Shown here in pieces: positions 34,010 to 44,615 of a stretch of 64,000 nucleotides of DNA. The DNA is taken from assembly GCF_021353235.1 (NCBI RefSeq), contig NZ_JAJTWT010000002.1:310001-374000 (forward strand). The letters run 5' to 3'. This stretch comes from Pelomonas caseinilytica. Its GTDB lineage: Bacteria > Pseudomonadota > Gammaproteobacteria > Burkholderiales > Burkholderiaceae_C. The translations under genes were made by a program, and so were the position numbers. Below the pieces are notes generated by a model that saw only the letters and a list, made by a program, of their open reading frames with translations, was not told the origin of the DNA and did no database searches. Position 1 is the first letter of the stretch; the number at the start of each line of letters is the position of its first letter.

Positions 34010-34969
34010 TCAATTCGACAGGTTGCGCACCAGCCTCAGGCCGAACTTGAGCCGGCCCCGGTCCCAGGGCGTGAAGCGGGGGATCTGGAAGACGTCGTCG
34101 CCGCGGCGGGCGGTGGCCCAGCGCGTGGACACGGCGGCGTCGAAGCCCAGCTCGCGCACGATGCCGGGGTGGACCTCGGGCAGGTAGTCGGTGCCCGGCT
34201 TGCCGTTCGGGTAGGCGAAGAGGCCGACCTTCTCGCCCAGCAGGGCCTGCAGCGCATCGCGGCTGCGCTCGATCTCGTCGGCAGCCTCGCGCGGCGCCAA
34301 CGTGGCGAGGATGGGATGGCTGACGGTGTGGGCGCCGATCTGCATGCCGGCGTCGCGCAGGGCCTTCACCTGGGCGCTCGTCATCATCAGGTCGCCGGGC
34401 GGCGCGACCTCGGCACGCGCGGCGATGGCGTCCACGCAGGCGACCCGCGGCTCGGGCGGCAGGTATTTGACGCGGCCGATCAGCCGGCCCAGCGCCTCGC
34501 GGCGGCTGGCGGTGTCGCCCAGCGGATGCCGGCCGAGGTCCTGGCCCTGGCCGTCCACCAGGCCGCGCAGGTCCAGCTCGGGCCGCGCGCTGCGGCGCAC
34601 AGACTCGATCAGCGTGTCGTTCCACATGCGCCCGCCGTCCAGGAAGCCCGTGGCGACGAAGAAGCTGCAGGGCAGCCCGTGCCGGCGCAGCAGCGGCAGG
34701 GCCACGTCGTGGTTGTCGGCATAGCCGTCGTCGAAGCTCAGCGCCGCGGCGCGTGCCGGCAGGCTGCCCTCGGCCAGGCGGCGGGCGGCCTCGTCCAGCG
34801 GCAGCACGTTGAACCACGACCCGACCCAGCCCAGCAGCTCGTCGAAGCGGGCGGCGTCGACCTCGTCGGGAAAGAGCGGGTCGGGCTCGCGCAGCACGCG
34901 GTGGAAGATGAGCACGTTCAGGCGCGCACGCGCACCCGCCGGTGACAACAGGCTGAACAGCGGTTTCAT
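34010..34969 (-). CDS. Polysaccharide deacetylase (NodB fold)
   Basis: 319 residues. Motif 1 in ALSFDDGYADNHDVAL, motif 2 in IGAHTVSHPILATL (H-x3-H type), and the later LFAYPNGKPGTDY. No signal peptide, so probably cytoplasmic or membrane-peripheral. It would remove N-acetyl groups from the polymer or a precursor. ATG overlaps the stop of the ligase-like gene. Confidence 0.9.
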   Translation of the reverse strand: MKPLFSLLSPAGARARLNVLIFHRVLREPDPLFPDEVDAARFDELLGWVGSWFNVLPLDEAARRLAEGSLPARAAALSFDDGYADNHDVALPLLRRHGLPCSFFVATGFLDGGRMWNDTLIESVRRSARPELDLRGLVDGQGQDLGRHPLGDTASRREALGRLIGRVKYLPPEPRVACVDAIAARAEVAPPGDLMMTSAQVKALRDAGMQIGAHTVSHPILATLAPREAADEIERSRDALQALLGEKVGLFAYPNGKPGTDYLPEVHPGIVRELGFDAAVSTRWATARRGDDVFQIPRFTPWDRGRLKFGLRLVRNLSN

Positions 34970-36285
34970 GGCAGCAGGGGGGCCCGGTTCTTCTTCTGGA
35001 AGCGCTTCTTGAGGAAGTCGGGCCAGTAGACGACCGGCTCCGCCTTCTCCTTCAGCCACTCCTTGCGGTCCAGCCAGCGCCGGCCGAGGACGGCGAGGAT
35101 GAGCAGGTTGTACGGGAAGTCCCAGTAGCTCAGGCTCAGGAAGGCCCCGCCCACGGCATAGCCGGCCAGGCTCACCTGCAGCATGCCGCCGAGGTCGGAC
35201 AGCCACTGCGTCTCGGGCTGCTTCCTGCCCTGCTTGCGCAGGTAGCCGCCGGTGAACCACACCATGGTGAACAGCGTCAGGAACAGGAAGAGCCCGACGA
35301 AGCCCTGCTCGCCCATCACCATGAAGTAGATGCTGTGGGCGGCGTGCACGTTCAGGGGGTCGGGGCCGTAGATGACGAAGATGGGTGCCGTCCAGATGTA
35401 GAAGCCGCCGCCGAAGAAGTTGGACTTGGCCAGGTTCCAGGCCATGCCCCAGGCGTTGATGCGGCCCATGGCGGACTCGTCCTGCTGGTAGGTCTTGATG
35501 GTGTTCATGCGCTCCCACCATTCGGCCGGCATGACCGACAGCAGCGCCACCGCCACGACCACCATCACCACCGCGCCCACGACCTTGTTCTTGCCGCGCC
35601 ACCACAGCACCAGGGCCATGGCCGCGATGGCCAGCAGGGCGCCACGCGAATGGCTGCCCAGGGCTGCCATGGCCATCAGCACCATGCAGACCGTCATGGT
35701 CGTCTTGGCCCACTTGGCGGTCATCTGCATCTGCAGGAAGCGCATCAACGGGATGGTCATGACGATGGCCAGCGCCACCTCGTTGTTGCCCTCGATGTAG
35801 GTGTTCTCGGGGCCCCAGACCTTGTAGCTGCCGCCGGTCAGCACCGTGAAGGCACCGCCCTTGACGCCGAAGAAGCCGATGGAGATCACCAGCACCCAGG
35901 TCAGCAGCATCATGTGGCGCTTGCTGTGCAGCAGCACCATGGCCACGAGGATCATCAGGTCGATCTTCATGACCCGCTTCCACAGGTCGAAGCTGTCGTC
36001 GAAGAGCATGGAGAAGGGCAGCGTGATGCACATCCAGGCCATGAAGAGCATCAGCGTGATGCCCTCGCGGCTCTGCGAGTAGTCGCGCCTGTCCTTGGTG
36101 GCGAACAGGCCGATCAGCGTCGCGCCGCCCACGGCCGCGGCGAAGGGCATGTCGCGCAGCGCCCAGCTGAGCTGGTGGGGGTTCATGATGCTGAGCCAGG
36201 TCCAGCCCAGGATGCCGATCCACGGCCGGCGGAAGGCCTGGACGAAGATCCAGCCGAGGATGACCAGCAGGACGAGGTCACGCAT
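34966..36285 (-). CDS. O-antigen-ligase-like membrane protein, exosortase A system-associated
   Basis: 439 residues with about 10-12 hydrophobic segments and an O-antigen-ligase/Wzy-type central loop (WWERMNTIKTYQQDESAMGR, then HAAHSIYFMVMGEQG). It fits the putative O-glycosylation ligase of exosortase A loci (TIGR03097 as I recall it). It may polymerise or transfer the glycan in the periplasm. Start MRDLVLLVIL at 36285 chosen: GGAGG lies 7 bp upstream. Overlaps the glycosyltransferase gene end by 8 bp. Confidence 0.9.
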   Translation of the reverse strand: MRDLVLLVILGWIFVQAFRRPWIGILGWTWLSIMNPHQLSWALRDMPFAAAVGGATLIGLFATKDRRDYSQSREGITLMLFMAWMCITLPFSMLFDDSFDLWKRVMKIDLMILVAMVLLHSKRHMMLLTWVLVISIGFFGVKGGAFTVLTGGSYKVWGPENTYIEGNNEVALAIVMTIPLMRFLQMQMTAKWAKTTMTVCMVLMAMAALGSHSRGALLAIAAMALVLWWRGKNKVVGAVVMVVVAVALLSVMPAEWWERMNTIKTYQQDESAMGRINAWGMAWNLAKSNFFGGGFYIWTAPIFVIYGPDPLNVHAAHSIYFMVMGEQGFVGLFLFLTLFTMVWFTGGYLRKQGRKQPETQWLSDLGGMLQVSLAGYAVGGAFLSLSYWDFPYNLLILAVLGRRWLDRKEWLKEKAEPVVYWPDFLKKRFQKKNRAPLLP

Positions 36286-37480
36286 GGGAGACACCTCCGG
36301 CCAGGTCCCGCATCAGCGACGCGAGTTGCGCGGCACTGCGGGCCCAGGAGAAATTGAGGGCGAACTGCCGGATGGCAGCCCGGTCGGGGTCGCGCGGCAG
36401 CCAGCGGCGCAGCGCCTCGGCGATGGCGGCGGCCGAGCGCTCGGCCAGCAGTTCGCCGGCCGCGGGCGCGCCCTCCAGCACCTCCGGGATGCCGCCCACC
36501 GCCGTCGCCAGCACCGGCGTGCCGCAGGCCAGGGCCTCCAGCAGTGCATTGGGCAGGCCCTCGCGGCTGGAGGGCAGCAGGAAGAGGTCGGCCGCGGCAT
36601 ACCAGGTGCCGAGGTCGGCATTGGCCACGGCGCCCAGCAGCCGCACGCGGCCCGCCAGGCCGAGGCGCTCGATCTGCGCCTGCAGCCCGGCGCGCTCGGG
36701 GCCTTCGCCGGCGATCACCAGCTGCAGGCCGGGCCAGTCCTGCGACAGCGCGTGGACCGCGTCGACGATCAGCGCATGGCCCTTGAGTTCGAGCAGGTTG
36801 CCCACGCTCAGCAGCAGCGGTGCGGAGGCATCCAGCCCGAGGGCGGCCCGGGCCGCGCCGCGGTCCTGCGGCGCGAAGCGGTCCAGGTCGACGCCGTTGC
36901 GGATGACGTGCAGCTTGCGATCCGGCACGCCCCATCCGCGCAGGATGTCCACCAGGGCCTGGCTGACGCCGACGCAGGCGCCGGCCTGCTCGCAGGCGTC
37001 CAGCATGCGGCGCCGGGCGAGCGGGTCCTGGCCGATGAGATTGAGGTCCGAACCCCGCGCGGTGATCATCAGCGGCTTGCCGTAGCGCCGCGCAAGCTGG
37101 GCGGCGGCCACGCCGTCGGGGTAGAAGTAGTGGGCGTCGATCAGGTCGAACTCCAGGCCGTGGCGGTCGATCCACCGGGCCGAGGCGCGGGCCATGGCGT
37201 CGGGCTGCCAGCGCATGCCCACCTTGGGCAGCATCAGGTAGCGCGGATGGCCGACCGGCTGGCCCTGCCAGTCCTCGCGGCGCGGCGTGCGCGCCCAGGC
37301 GGCGTACTCGCCAAAGGCCGGCGACGTGACCGGGAACCAGGGCACGGGGGCGATCACGTCGGCGTCGATGTCATGGCGACGGCGCAGTTCGCGCAGCCGG
37401 GCCGCGACGAAGAGCCCGTGGTGCGGCCGGGCGCTGCTGGGGAAGAGCGACGAGAAGGTCAGCAGCTTCAAGCGCTTCAC
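36278..37480 (-). CDS. Glycosyltransferase family 4
   Basis: 400 residues, GTG start overlapping the next gene's stop (GTGA). GT-B: LFPSSARPHHGLFVAARL, DAHYFYPDGVAAAQLARRYG, HVIRNGVDLDRF, and the donor site PSSREGLPNALLEALACGTPV with E-x7-E. Member of the long exopolysaccharide run; adds one sugar of the repeat unit (inference). Confidence 0.93.
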   Translation of the reverse strand: MKRLKLLTFSSLFPSSARPHHGLFVAARLRELRRRHDIDADVIAPVPWFPVTSPAFGEYAAWARTPRREDWQGQPVGHPRYLMLPKVGMRWQPDAMARASARWIDRHGLEFDLIDAHYFYPDGVAAAQLARRYGKPLMITARGSDLNLIGQDPLARRRMLDACEQAGACVGVSQALVDILRGWGVPDRKLHVIRNGVDLDRFAPQDRGAARAALGLDASAPLLLSVGNLLELKGHALIVDAVHALSQDWPGLQLVIAGEGPERAGLQAQIERLGLAGRVRLLGAVANADLGTWYAAADLFLLPSSREGLPNALLEALACGTPVLATAVGGIPEVLEGAPAAGELLAERSAAAIAEALRRWLPRDPDRAAIRQFALNFSWARSAAQLASLMRDLAGGVSHA

Positions 37481-38694
37481 GCCGCCCCCGCGGCCTGGGC
37501 GGCCTCGGCCAGGATGCCGCCGAAGACCTCGGCCGCGACGCGGTGGCCAAAGCGCGCCTCCACCAGCTCGCGCGCCGCCCGCGACAGCGCCAGGCGCAGC
37601 TCGGCGTCGGCCAGCAGCCTGAGCGTGGCCTCGGCCAGCGCCTCGGCGCCATCGGCGCGCAGGAAGTGGGTGCCGTCCTCGACGTCCAGCCCCTCGATGC
37701 CGATGGTGGTGGACACCACCGGCAGGCCCATGGCCATGGCCTCGAAGGCCTTGATGCGCGTGCCCCCGCCCACCCTCAGCGGGATGACGAAGGCCTGGGC
37801 GTCGCGGGCATGGTCGCGCACGTCGTCGACGAAGCCGGTGAAGCTCACGCCGGGCAGGTTGCGCTGCACCAGCGAGGCGGGCGGGTTCTTGCCGACGACG
37901 CGCAGCCGGGCACCCGGCACCGCGGCGCGCACCCGCGGCCACACCTCCTCGATGTAGAAGCGGATGCCGTCGACATTGGCTTCCCAGTCCATGGAGCCGG
38001 TGAAGACGACGGTGGGTTCGCCGGCCGCCGGGGCCTGCCAGGAGAAGAAGTCCAGGTCGACGCCGGTCGGGATGGCGCGCGCCGTGCGCAGGCCGTCGTT
38101 CTTCTCGAACATCCGCGCGTCGCGCTCGGAGACGGTGACGACGCGCGTGAAGCCGGCCAGGGCCTCGCGCTCGAAGCGGCGCATCTTGGCGGCCTGCGAG
38201 GCCCAGAGCCAGCGCAGCGGCGCGCTCGCCGCCGTCTTGGCATGGCGCTCGAAGATCTCGGCCTCGACGTTGTGCGTGAAGCAGACCGTGGCGCCCTCCA
38301 GGCCGCGCGGACGCAGCACCGCGGCGTGCACGAAGTCGAAGACGACCACGTCGAAGCGCTCGGCGGCCAGGGCCTGCTCCACCGCGGCGAGGGCGGCCGG
38401 CGTGCGGTCGGCGGCGACGTTGATGGGCAGCGAGGACAGCAGGTCGGGCGCGCGCTGCCAGCGTGGCCGCGGCGGGCTCGGCGCCCAGCCGACGAAGCGG
38501 TGGCACAGCCGGTCGAGCTCGCCCTGCCACTGGGCCTGCTGCGAGGCCGTGGCCGGCGACAGCAGCGTGATGTCGAAGCGGCCGCTTTCCTTGAGGCCGC
38601 GCAGGATGTTGCCCGTGCGGATCTTCCCGCCGGCATCGGCCGGGAAGAGGAAGACCGGCGAGACGAACGCGACCTTCAAGGGGCCTGGCTTCAC
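37477..38694 (-). CDS. Glycosyltransferase (TIGR03087-like paralogue)
   Basis: 405 residues. N-terminal FVSPVFLFPADAGGKIRTGNIL and C-terminal FTGSMDWEANVDGIRFYIEEV, IPLRVGGGTRIKAFEAMAMG. The FTGSMDW block is shared with the glycosyltransferase at 46172 (FTGAMDYWPNVD), so the two look like diverged paralogues of the exosortase A-associated glycosyltransferase group. Overlaps its neighbours by 4 bp on both sides. Confidence 0.9.
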   Translation of the reverse strand: MKPGPLKVAFVSPVFLFPADAGGKIRTGNILRGLKESGRFDITLLSPATASQQAQWQGELDRLCHRFVGWAPSPPRPRWQRAPDLLSSLPINVAADRTPAALAAVEQALAAERFDVVVFDFVHAAVLRPRGLEGATVCFTHNVEAEIFERHAKTAASAPLRWLWASQAAKMRRFEREALAGFTRVVTVSERDARMFEKNDGLRTARAIPTGVDLDFFSWQAPAAGEPTVVFTGSMDWEANVDGIRFYIEEVWPRVRAAVPGARLRVVGKNPPASLVQRNLPGVSFTGFVDDVRDHARDAQAFVIPLRVGGGTRIKAFEAMAMGLPVVSTTIGIEGLDVEDGTHFLRADGAEALAEATLRLLADAELRLALSRAARELVEARFGHRVAAEVFGGILAEAAQAAGAA

Positions 38695-40007
38695 CAGCAG
38701 ATGCCCTCGTAGGCCGCGAAGCCCGCGTCGCGCAGGTCGGCATAACCGTTCAGGTCCACGACGCGGGCGCCCTTGGCGAGGGCGACGATGCGCTGGCGGG
38801 TCTCGGCGTCGGCGTGGCCCACGACGACGATCTCGGCGCGCGCGAGCGCGGCGTCGGGCGTCTCCTGCAGCAGCCGGTCGAGGTGGGGGATCTCGCGGTC
38901 GATGTATTCCTTGTTCTTGCCCAGCAGCCGCGCGACCTTGACGAACTTGTCGTAGATGGCGAGGTCGAAGCCCTTGCCGAGCAGGCGCTCGGCCAGCACC
39001 ACGAGGGGCGAGTCGCGCAGGTCGTCGGTGCCGGGCTTGAAGGCCAGGCCGAACAGGGCCACCGGCTTGCGGCCGGCCGCAGCAACGAGGTCATAGGCGC
39101 GGCCGATGTGGGCCTCGTTGCTGTCCAGCAGGGAGCCGAGCACGGGGATGTCGACGCCGCGCTCGCGGGCGATGGTGAGGAAGCCCTTGACCTCCTTGGG
39201 CAGGCAGGAGCCGCCGAAGGCGAAGCCCGGCCGCAGATAGGCCTTGGAGATGTTGAGCTGGGTGTCGCGGCAGAACAGCTCCAGCACGTCGCGCGAGTCC
39301 AGGCCGGTTTCCTTCAGCACGGCGCCGGCCTCGTTGGCAAAGACGATCTTCAGCGCATGGAAGACGTTGCACAGGTACTTCACCGACTCGGCCACGCCCA
39401 CGTCGGCCGCGACGAAGTTGCCCGGCACGCCGGCGTACAGGCGCTTCATGACCTCCACGCCCGCTTCGTCGAGGCTGCCGACGATGGTCTGCGGCGGCTT
39501 GTGGAAGTCGGCGACCGAAGAACCTTCGCGGAGGAACTCGGGGTTGAAGACCAGCGAGAGCCGGTCGCCGATGCGGCGGCCCGCGGCCTTCTCCAGCAAC
39601 GGGGCGATGCGGACACGGGTGGTGCCGGGCGCCACGGTGCTGCGGATGACCAGGGTGTGGGGGCCATCCTTGCGGGCGATCTCGGCGCCGATCTGGCCCA
39701 CCACCGCGTCGAGCGCGGTCAGGTCAGGCATGTAGTTGGGCAGGGCCGGCGTGGCCACGGAGATCAGCGAGATCTCGGTGTCGCGCACGGCGGCGGCAAC
39801 GTCGGCGGTGGCCGTCAGCCGGCCGGCCTTGACGGCGGCGGCGATCAGCTCCTCGATGCCCTCCTCCACCACGGGCGACTGGCCGGAGGCGATGAGCTCG
39901 ACCTTGAGCGGGTTGATGTCCACGCCCACCACCTCGTGGCCGAGTTCGGGCAGGCAGGCGCAGGACACCGCGCCGACGTAGCCGAGACCGAAAACCGAAA
40001 CCTTCAT
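38691..40007 (-). CDS. UDP-glucose/GDP-mannose dehydrogenase family, AlgD-like
   Basis: 438 residues: N-terminal NAD domain VSVFGLGYVGAVSCACL, the central helix, catalytic Cys268 in FAFGGSCLPKEVKGFL, and the C-terminal UDP/GDP-binding domain with FGLAFKPGTDDLRDSP. The catalytic-loop form is closest to GDP-mannose 6-dehydrogenase (AlgD), giving GDP-mannuronate; UDP-glucose dehydrogenase is the alternative. It would supply a uronic acid for the polymer. Confidence 0.88.
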   Translation of the reverse strand: MKVSVFGLGYVGAVSCACLPELGHEVVGVDINPLKVELIASGQSPVVEEGIEELIAAAVKAGRLTATADVAAAVRDTEISLISVATPALPNYMPDLTALDAVVGQIGAEIARKDGPHTLVIRSTVAPGTTRVRIAPLLEKAAGRRIGDRLSLVFNPEFLREGSSVADFHKPPQTIVGSLDEAGVEVMKRLYAGVPGNFVAADVGVAESVKYLCNVFHALKIVFANEAGAVLKETGLDSRDVLELFCRDTQLNISKAYLRPGFAFGGSCLPKEVKGFLTIARERGVDIPVLGSLLDSNEAHIGRAYDLVAAAGRKPVALFGLAFKPGTDDLRDSPLVVLAERLLGKGFDLAIYDKFVKVARLLGKNKEYIDREIPHLDRLLQETPDAALARAEIVVVGHADAETRQRIVALAKGARVVDLNGYADLRDAGFAAYEGICW

Positions 40008-40035
40008 GTTGTCCCTTTGATCCTGTGGAATGACT

Positions 40036-41955
40036 TCAGGCGGCGGCGCGCGCGGTCGCGGCGCCCAGGCCCGCGTTGCGCAGGAAGGCGTCGAACATCA
40101 GCAGCGCCCACAGCGGCTGGGCATGGTCCATGGCGCCGCGCTCGTGCTGGTCCAGCAGCCGGGCGATGGTGGCGGGGTTGAACCAGCCCGTCTGGGCGAG
40201 GGCGCCCTGCTGCAGGGCCTGGCGCGTCTGCTCGCGCAGGGGGCCGCGCAGCCAGCGCGCCAGCGGCACGGCGAAGCCCATCTTGGGCCGGTAGAGCACG
40301 TCGTGCGGCAGCATGGGCTCCAGCGCCTTCTTGAAGATGTACTTGCCCTCGGGGCCGCGCAGCTTGAGGTCGGACGGCAGCGTGGCGATCCACTCGACGA
40401 AGGGATGGTCCATCAGCGGCTCGCGCACCTCCAGGCTGTGGGCCATGCTGGCGCGGTCGACCTTGGTGTTGATGTCGCCGGGCAGGTAGGTGTGGATGTC
40501 GAGGTACTGGATGAGGGCCAGCGGGTCGTCGGTGCCGGCGCGACGGGCGTGGTGGTGGAAGACCTCGCTGGCATGCCAGCCCTGCAGGTCGCGCTTGAAG
40601 CCGTCGCTGAAGAGCTGCTGGCGCAGCGGGTCGCGCACCAGGCCCATGGTGTTGAAGTAGGCGTCGACCGAGTTGCGGGCGATGGCCTGGAAGGTGGTCT
40701 TGGCACGGAAGACGCGCGGCGCCCAGTCGGCCTTGGGGTAGACGCGGGCGAGCGGCCCGAACACGCCACGGCGCAGGGCGAGCGGGAAGGCGCGGCGCAT
40801 GCGCTCTTCCATCATGTGCAGGCGGTAGCGGCGGTAGCCGCCCAGGCTCTCGTCGCCGCCGTCGCCCGACAGCGCCACCGTCACATGCTTGCGCGCCAGC
40901 TGGCAGACCCGGTAGGTGGGAATGGCCGAGGAGTCCGCGTAGGGCTCGTCGTAGAGGTGGGCCAGCAGGTCGACGAGGCCGAAGTCGTCGCTGGAGACGG
41001 TCTCGGTGCGGTGGTTGGTGTGGTAGCGATCCGCCACCATCTGGGCGAACTCGGTCTCGTTGAACTTGGGGTCGTCGAAGCCGATGGAGCAGGTGTTGAC
41101 CGGCTGGCCGTCGAGCTGCGCCATGGCCGCCACCACGGCACTCGAGTCCACGCCGCCGGAGAGGAAGGCGCCGAGCGGCACCTCGGCCTTCAGGCGCAGC
41201 TTGACGGACTCGGTCAGGCGCCGGCGCAGCTCCTCGGCGGCCTCTTCCTCGCCGATCTTGGCGTCCAGCGTGAACTTGACGTCCCAGTAGCGCTGCGGCT
41301 CACCCAGGGGCTGGCCGCGCTTGACGAGCAGGCGGTGGCCCGGCGCCAGCTTCTGGGCGTGGCGGTAGATGGTCCAGGGGTCGGGCACGTAGCCCAGCGC
41401 GAAATAAGCCTCGACGGCGCGCGGGTCGATCTCCTGGCGCAGGCCGCCGTGGGCCATCAGGCTCTTGAGCTCGGAGCCGAAGAGCAGCCAGCCGTCTTCC
41501 GTGACGGCGTAGTGCAGCGGCTTCACGCCCATGCGGTCGCGCGCCATGAAGAGGCAGTCGCGGCGGCGGTCGTGGATCATGAAGGCGAACATGCCGCGCA
41601 GGTGGTGCACGCAGTCCTCGCCCCAGTGCTCCCAGGCGCGCACGATGGCTTCCGAATCGCTCTTGGTGCGGAACACATAGCCGTGGCCGCGCAGCTCGTC
41701 CATCAGCTCGAGGTAGTTGTAGACCTCGCCGTTGAAGACCAGGGCCACCGACTTGTCGTCGTTGAAGATGGGCTGCTGGCCGGTGGCGATGTCGATGACC
41801 GAGAGCCGCCGGTGGCCGAAGCCGACGCCCGGCTCGATGTGCAGGTCACCCTCATCCGGCCCGCGGTGGTGCTGGGACTCGTTCATCCGGTGCAGGCGCT
41901 CGCGCTCCGGGAGGCGCTGGCCGCGGGTGTCGAACAGACCGGTGATGCCGCACAT
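40036..41955 (-). CDS. Asparagine-synthase-type amidotransferase, exosortase A system-associated
   Basis: 639 residues. Complete class II glutaminase: Cys2 in MCGITGLFDTRG, HHRGPDEGD, and VALVFNGEVYNYLELMDEL. Synthetase PP-loop AFLSGGVDSSAV, then ALSGDGGDESLGGY. Long form, as in TIGR03108 (as I recall it). It probably amidates a uronic acid or aminates a precursor in the exopolysaccharide, using glutamine. Upstream gap of 191 bp suggests its own promoter. Confidence 0.94.
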   Translation of the reverse strand: MCGITGLFDTRGQRLPERERLHRMNESQHHRGPDEGDLHIEPGVGFGHRRLSVIDIATGQQPIFNDDKSVALVFNGEVYNYLELMDELRGHGYVFRTKSDSEAIVRAWEHWGEDCVHHLRGMFAFMIHDRRRDCLFMARDRMGVKPLHYAVTEDGWLLFGSELKSLMAHGGLRQEIDPRAVEAYFALGYVPDPWTIYRHAQKLAPGHRLLVKRGQPLGEPQRYWDVKFTLDAKIGEEEAAEELRRRLTESVKLRLKAEVPLGAFLSGGVDSSAVVAAMAQLDGQPVNTCSIGFDDPKFNETEFAQMVADRYHTNHRTETVSSDDFGLVDLLAHLYDEPYADSSAIPTYRVCQLARKHVTVALSGDGGDESLGGYRRYRLHMMEERMRRAFPLALRRGVFGPLARVYPKADWAPRVFRAKTTFQAIARNSVDAYFNTMGLVRDPLRQQLFSDGFKRDLQGWHASEVFHHHARRAGTDDPLALIQYLDIHTYLPGDINTKVDRASMAHSLEVREPLMDHPFVEWIATLPSDLKLRGPEGKYIFKKALEPMLPHDVLYRPKMGFAVPLARWLRGPLREQTRQALQQGALAQTGWFNPATIARLLDQHERGAMDHAQPLWALLMFDAFLRNAGLGAATARAAA

Positions 41956-42084
41956 GGGTTGGACCTGGTTCAGCCAATCGATGGAAGGGTCCGCGCCGGC
42001 CCGGGGCCTCTAACGCGGGTAAAGGCGGATTCTTACCGAGCTTGGTGTCGCCGCCGGCGGCCAGCCGGTGCCAGCGTGATCTGG

Positions 42085-42118
42085 GGCACGTCTTGCCCCC
42101 CTGTCCAGGGGATGTGCC
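42085..42118. repeat. Hairpin-forming sequence upstream of the amidotransferase gene
   Basis: GGCAC (42085-42089) pairs with GTGCC (42114-42118), and inside CCCC (42097-42100) pairs with GGGG (42108-42111) around a 7-base loop. In the 191-bp gap between two minus-strand genes; there is no T tail, so it is more likely a leader structure than a terminator. Confidence 0.35.
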
Positions 42119-42146
42119 GCCGGCATTGCGACGGAACGCGGCGCGT

Positions 42147-43291
42147 TCAGCGGGCAGGCGCCGAGGCGTACAGCGCGCCGTAGGCCGAGACCATGGTGTC
42201 GAGGCTGAACTCGGCGCGGGCCCGCGCCAGCGAGGCCTCGGCCAGGCGGGCGCGCAGCGGCGCGTCGCCCACGAGGCGCGCCAGGGCCGCGGCCAGGGCG
42301 GCGCTGTCGCGAGCGGGCACGAGCAGGCCGTTGCCACCTTCGCCCGACTGCACCAGCTCAGGGTTGCCGCCCACGTCCGTCGCCACGGGCGCGCAGCCGC
42401 AGGCCATGGCCTCCAGCAGGGTGTTGCTGATGCCTTCGGCCTGCGAGGGCAGCGCGAAGACGTCGAACTGAGGCAGCAGGGCCGCCACGTCGCCGCGGTC
42501 GCCGGGCAGCCAGGCCTGGCCGGCCGCGCCGGCCTCGGCGAGCCGTGCGCGTGCAGCCTCCAGCAGCGGGCCGCCGCCCAGCATGGCCAGGCGCAGGCGC
42601 GGCCAGTCGGCGGGGCGCAGTTCGCGCAGGCGCAGGAAGGCGTCGACGAGGTTGAGCGGGTCCTTGACGGCCTGCATGCGGCCGACCGCGCCGACGACGA
42701 GGTGCTCGCCGCGGCGGTAGGGCCAGTCCGGCGGCGCCTCGGCCCCGGGCTTGAAGCGCTGGGTGTCGACGCCGTTGCAGATGCGCTGCACGCGAGCCGG
42801 CGCGAAGCCCACCGGACCGGTCAGGTAGGTCTCGATGGCCCTGGACAGCGCGACGAAGCGGTGCACGCCCGTCCCGTAGATGCGGCGCAGCCGCTGGTTG
42901 GCGCGGTTGACGCCGCCGAGGTCGCCCACGTCCCAGCCATGCTCGCTGTGCACGCGCAGCGGCACACGGGCGGCCCAGGCCGGCAGCTGGAATTCCATGG
43001 CGCCGAGGTTGCGCGTGTGCACGACGGCCGGGCGCAGCTCGCGCAGCAGCCGGTAGACGCGCGGGTAGAGCCACAGCCCCTGCCCCGGCGGCTTCTCCAG
43101 GGCGATGAAGCGGGTGCCGGGCGCCTTGACGCGTTCCTTGAAGGCGGTGATCTGGGTCACCGCCACCACCGCATGCCGGAAGGCCGGCAGGTGGTTGATG
43201 AGGTTGACGACGCCGTTCTCCAGCCCGCCGGTGTCGAAGCGGTGCAGCAGGTGGACGACCAGGGGCCGTCCGTCTTCACCGCCCGTCGCGG

Positions 43292-43295
<4 letters not shown>
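42147..43295 (-). CDS. Glycosyltransferase, PEP-CTERM/XrtA-associated (TIGR03088-like)
   Basis: 382 residues, GTG start overlapping the previous stop. N-terminal VVHLLHRFDTGGLENGVVNLIN, HTRNLGAMEFQLPAW, and the donor site LPSQAEGISNTLLEAMACGCAPV with E-x7-E. The N-terminal block with HRFxxGGLENGVVNLIN is the mark of the exosortase-associated sugar transferase group. Acts in exopolysaccharide assembly. Confidence 0.93.
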
Positions 43296-44572
<1,277 letters not shown>

Positions 44573-44615
44573 GGATAGGTTCTCGTTGCTGTGAATGTGG
44601 AATCGCGCGTGATTG

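Noticed and set aside
42085-42118. Sigma-54 promoter reading of GGGGCACGTCTTGC
   Set aside because: The spacing between the GG and GC elements is two bases short of the required 10, and it would point away from the amidotransferase gene.
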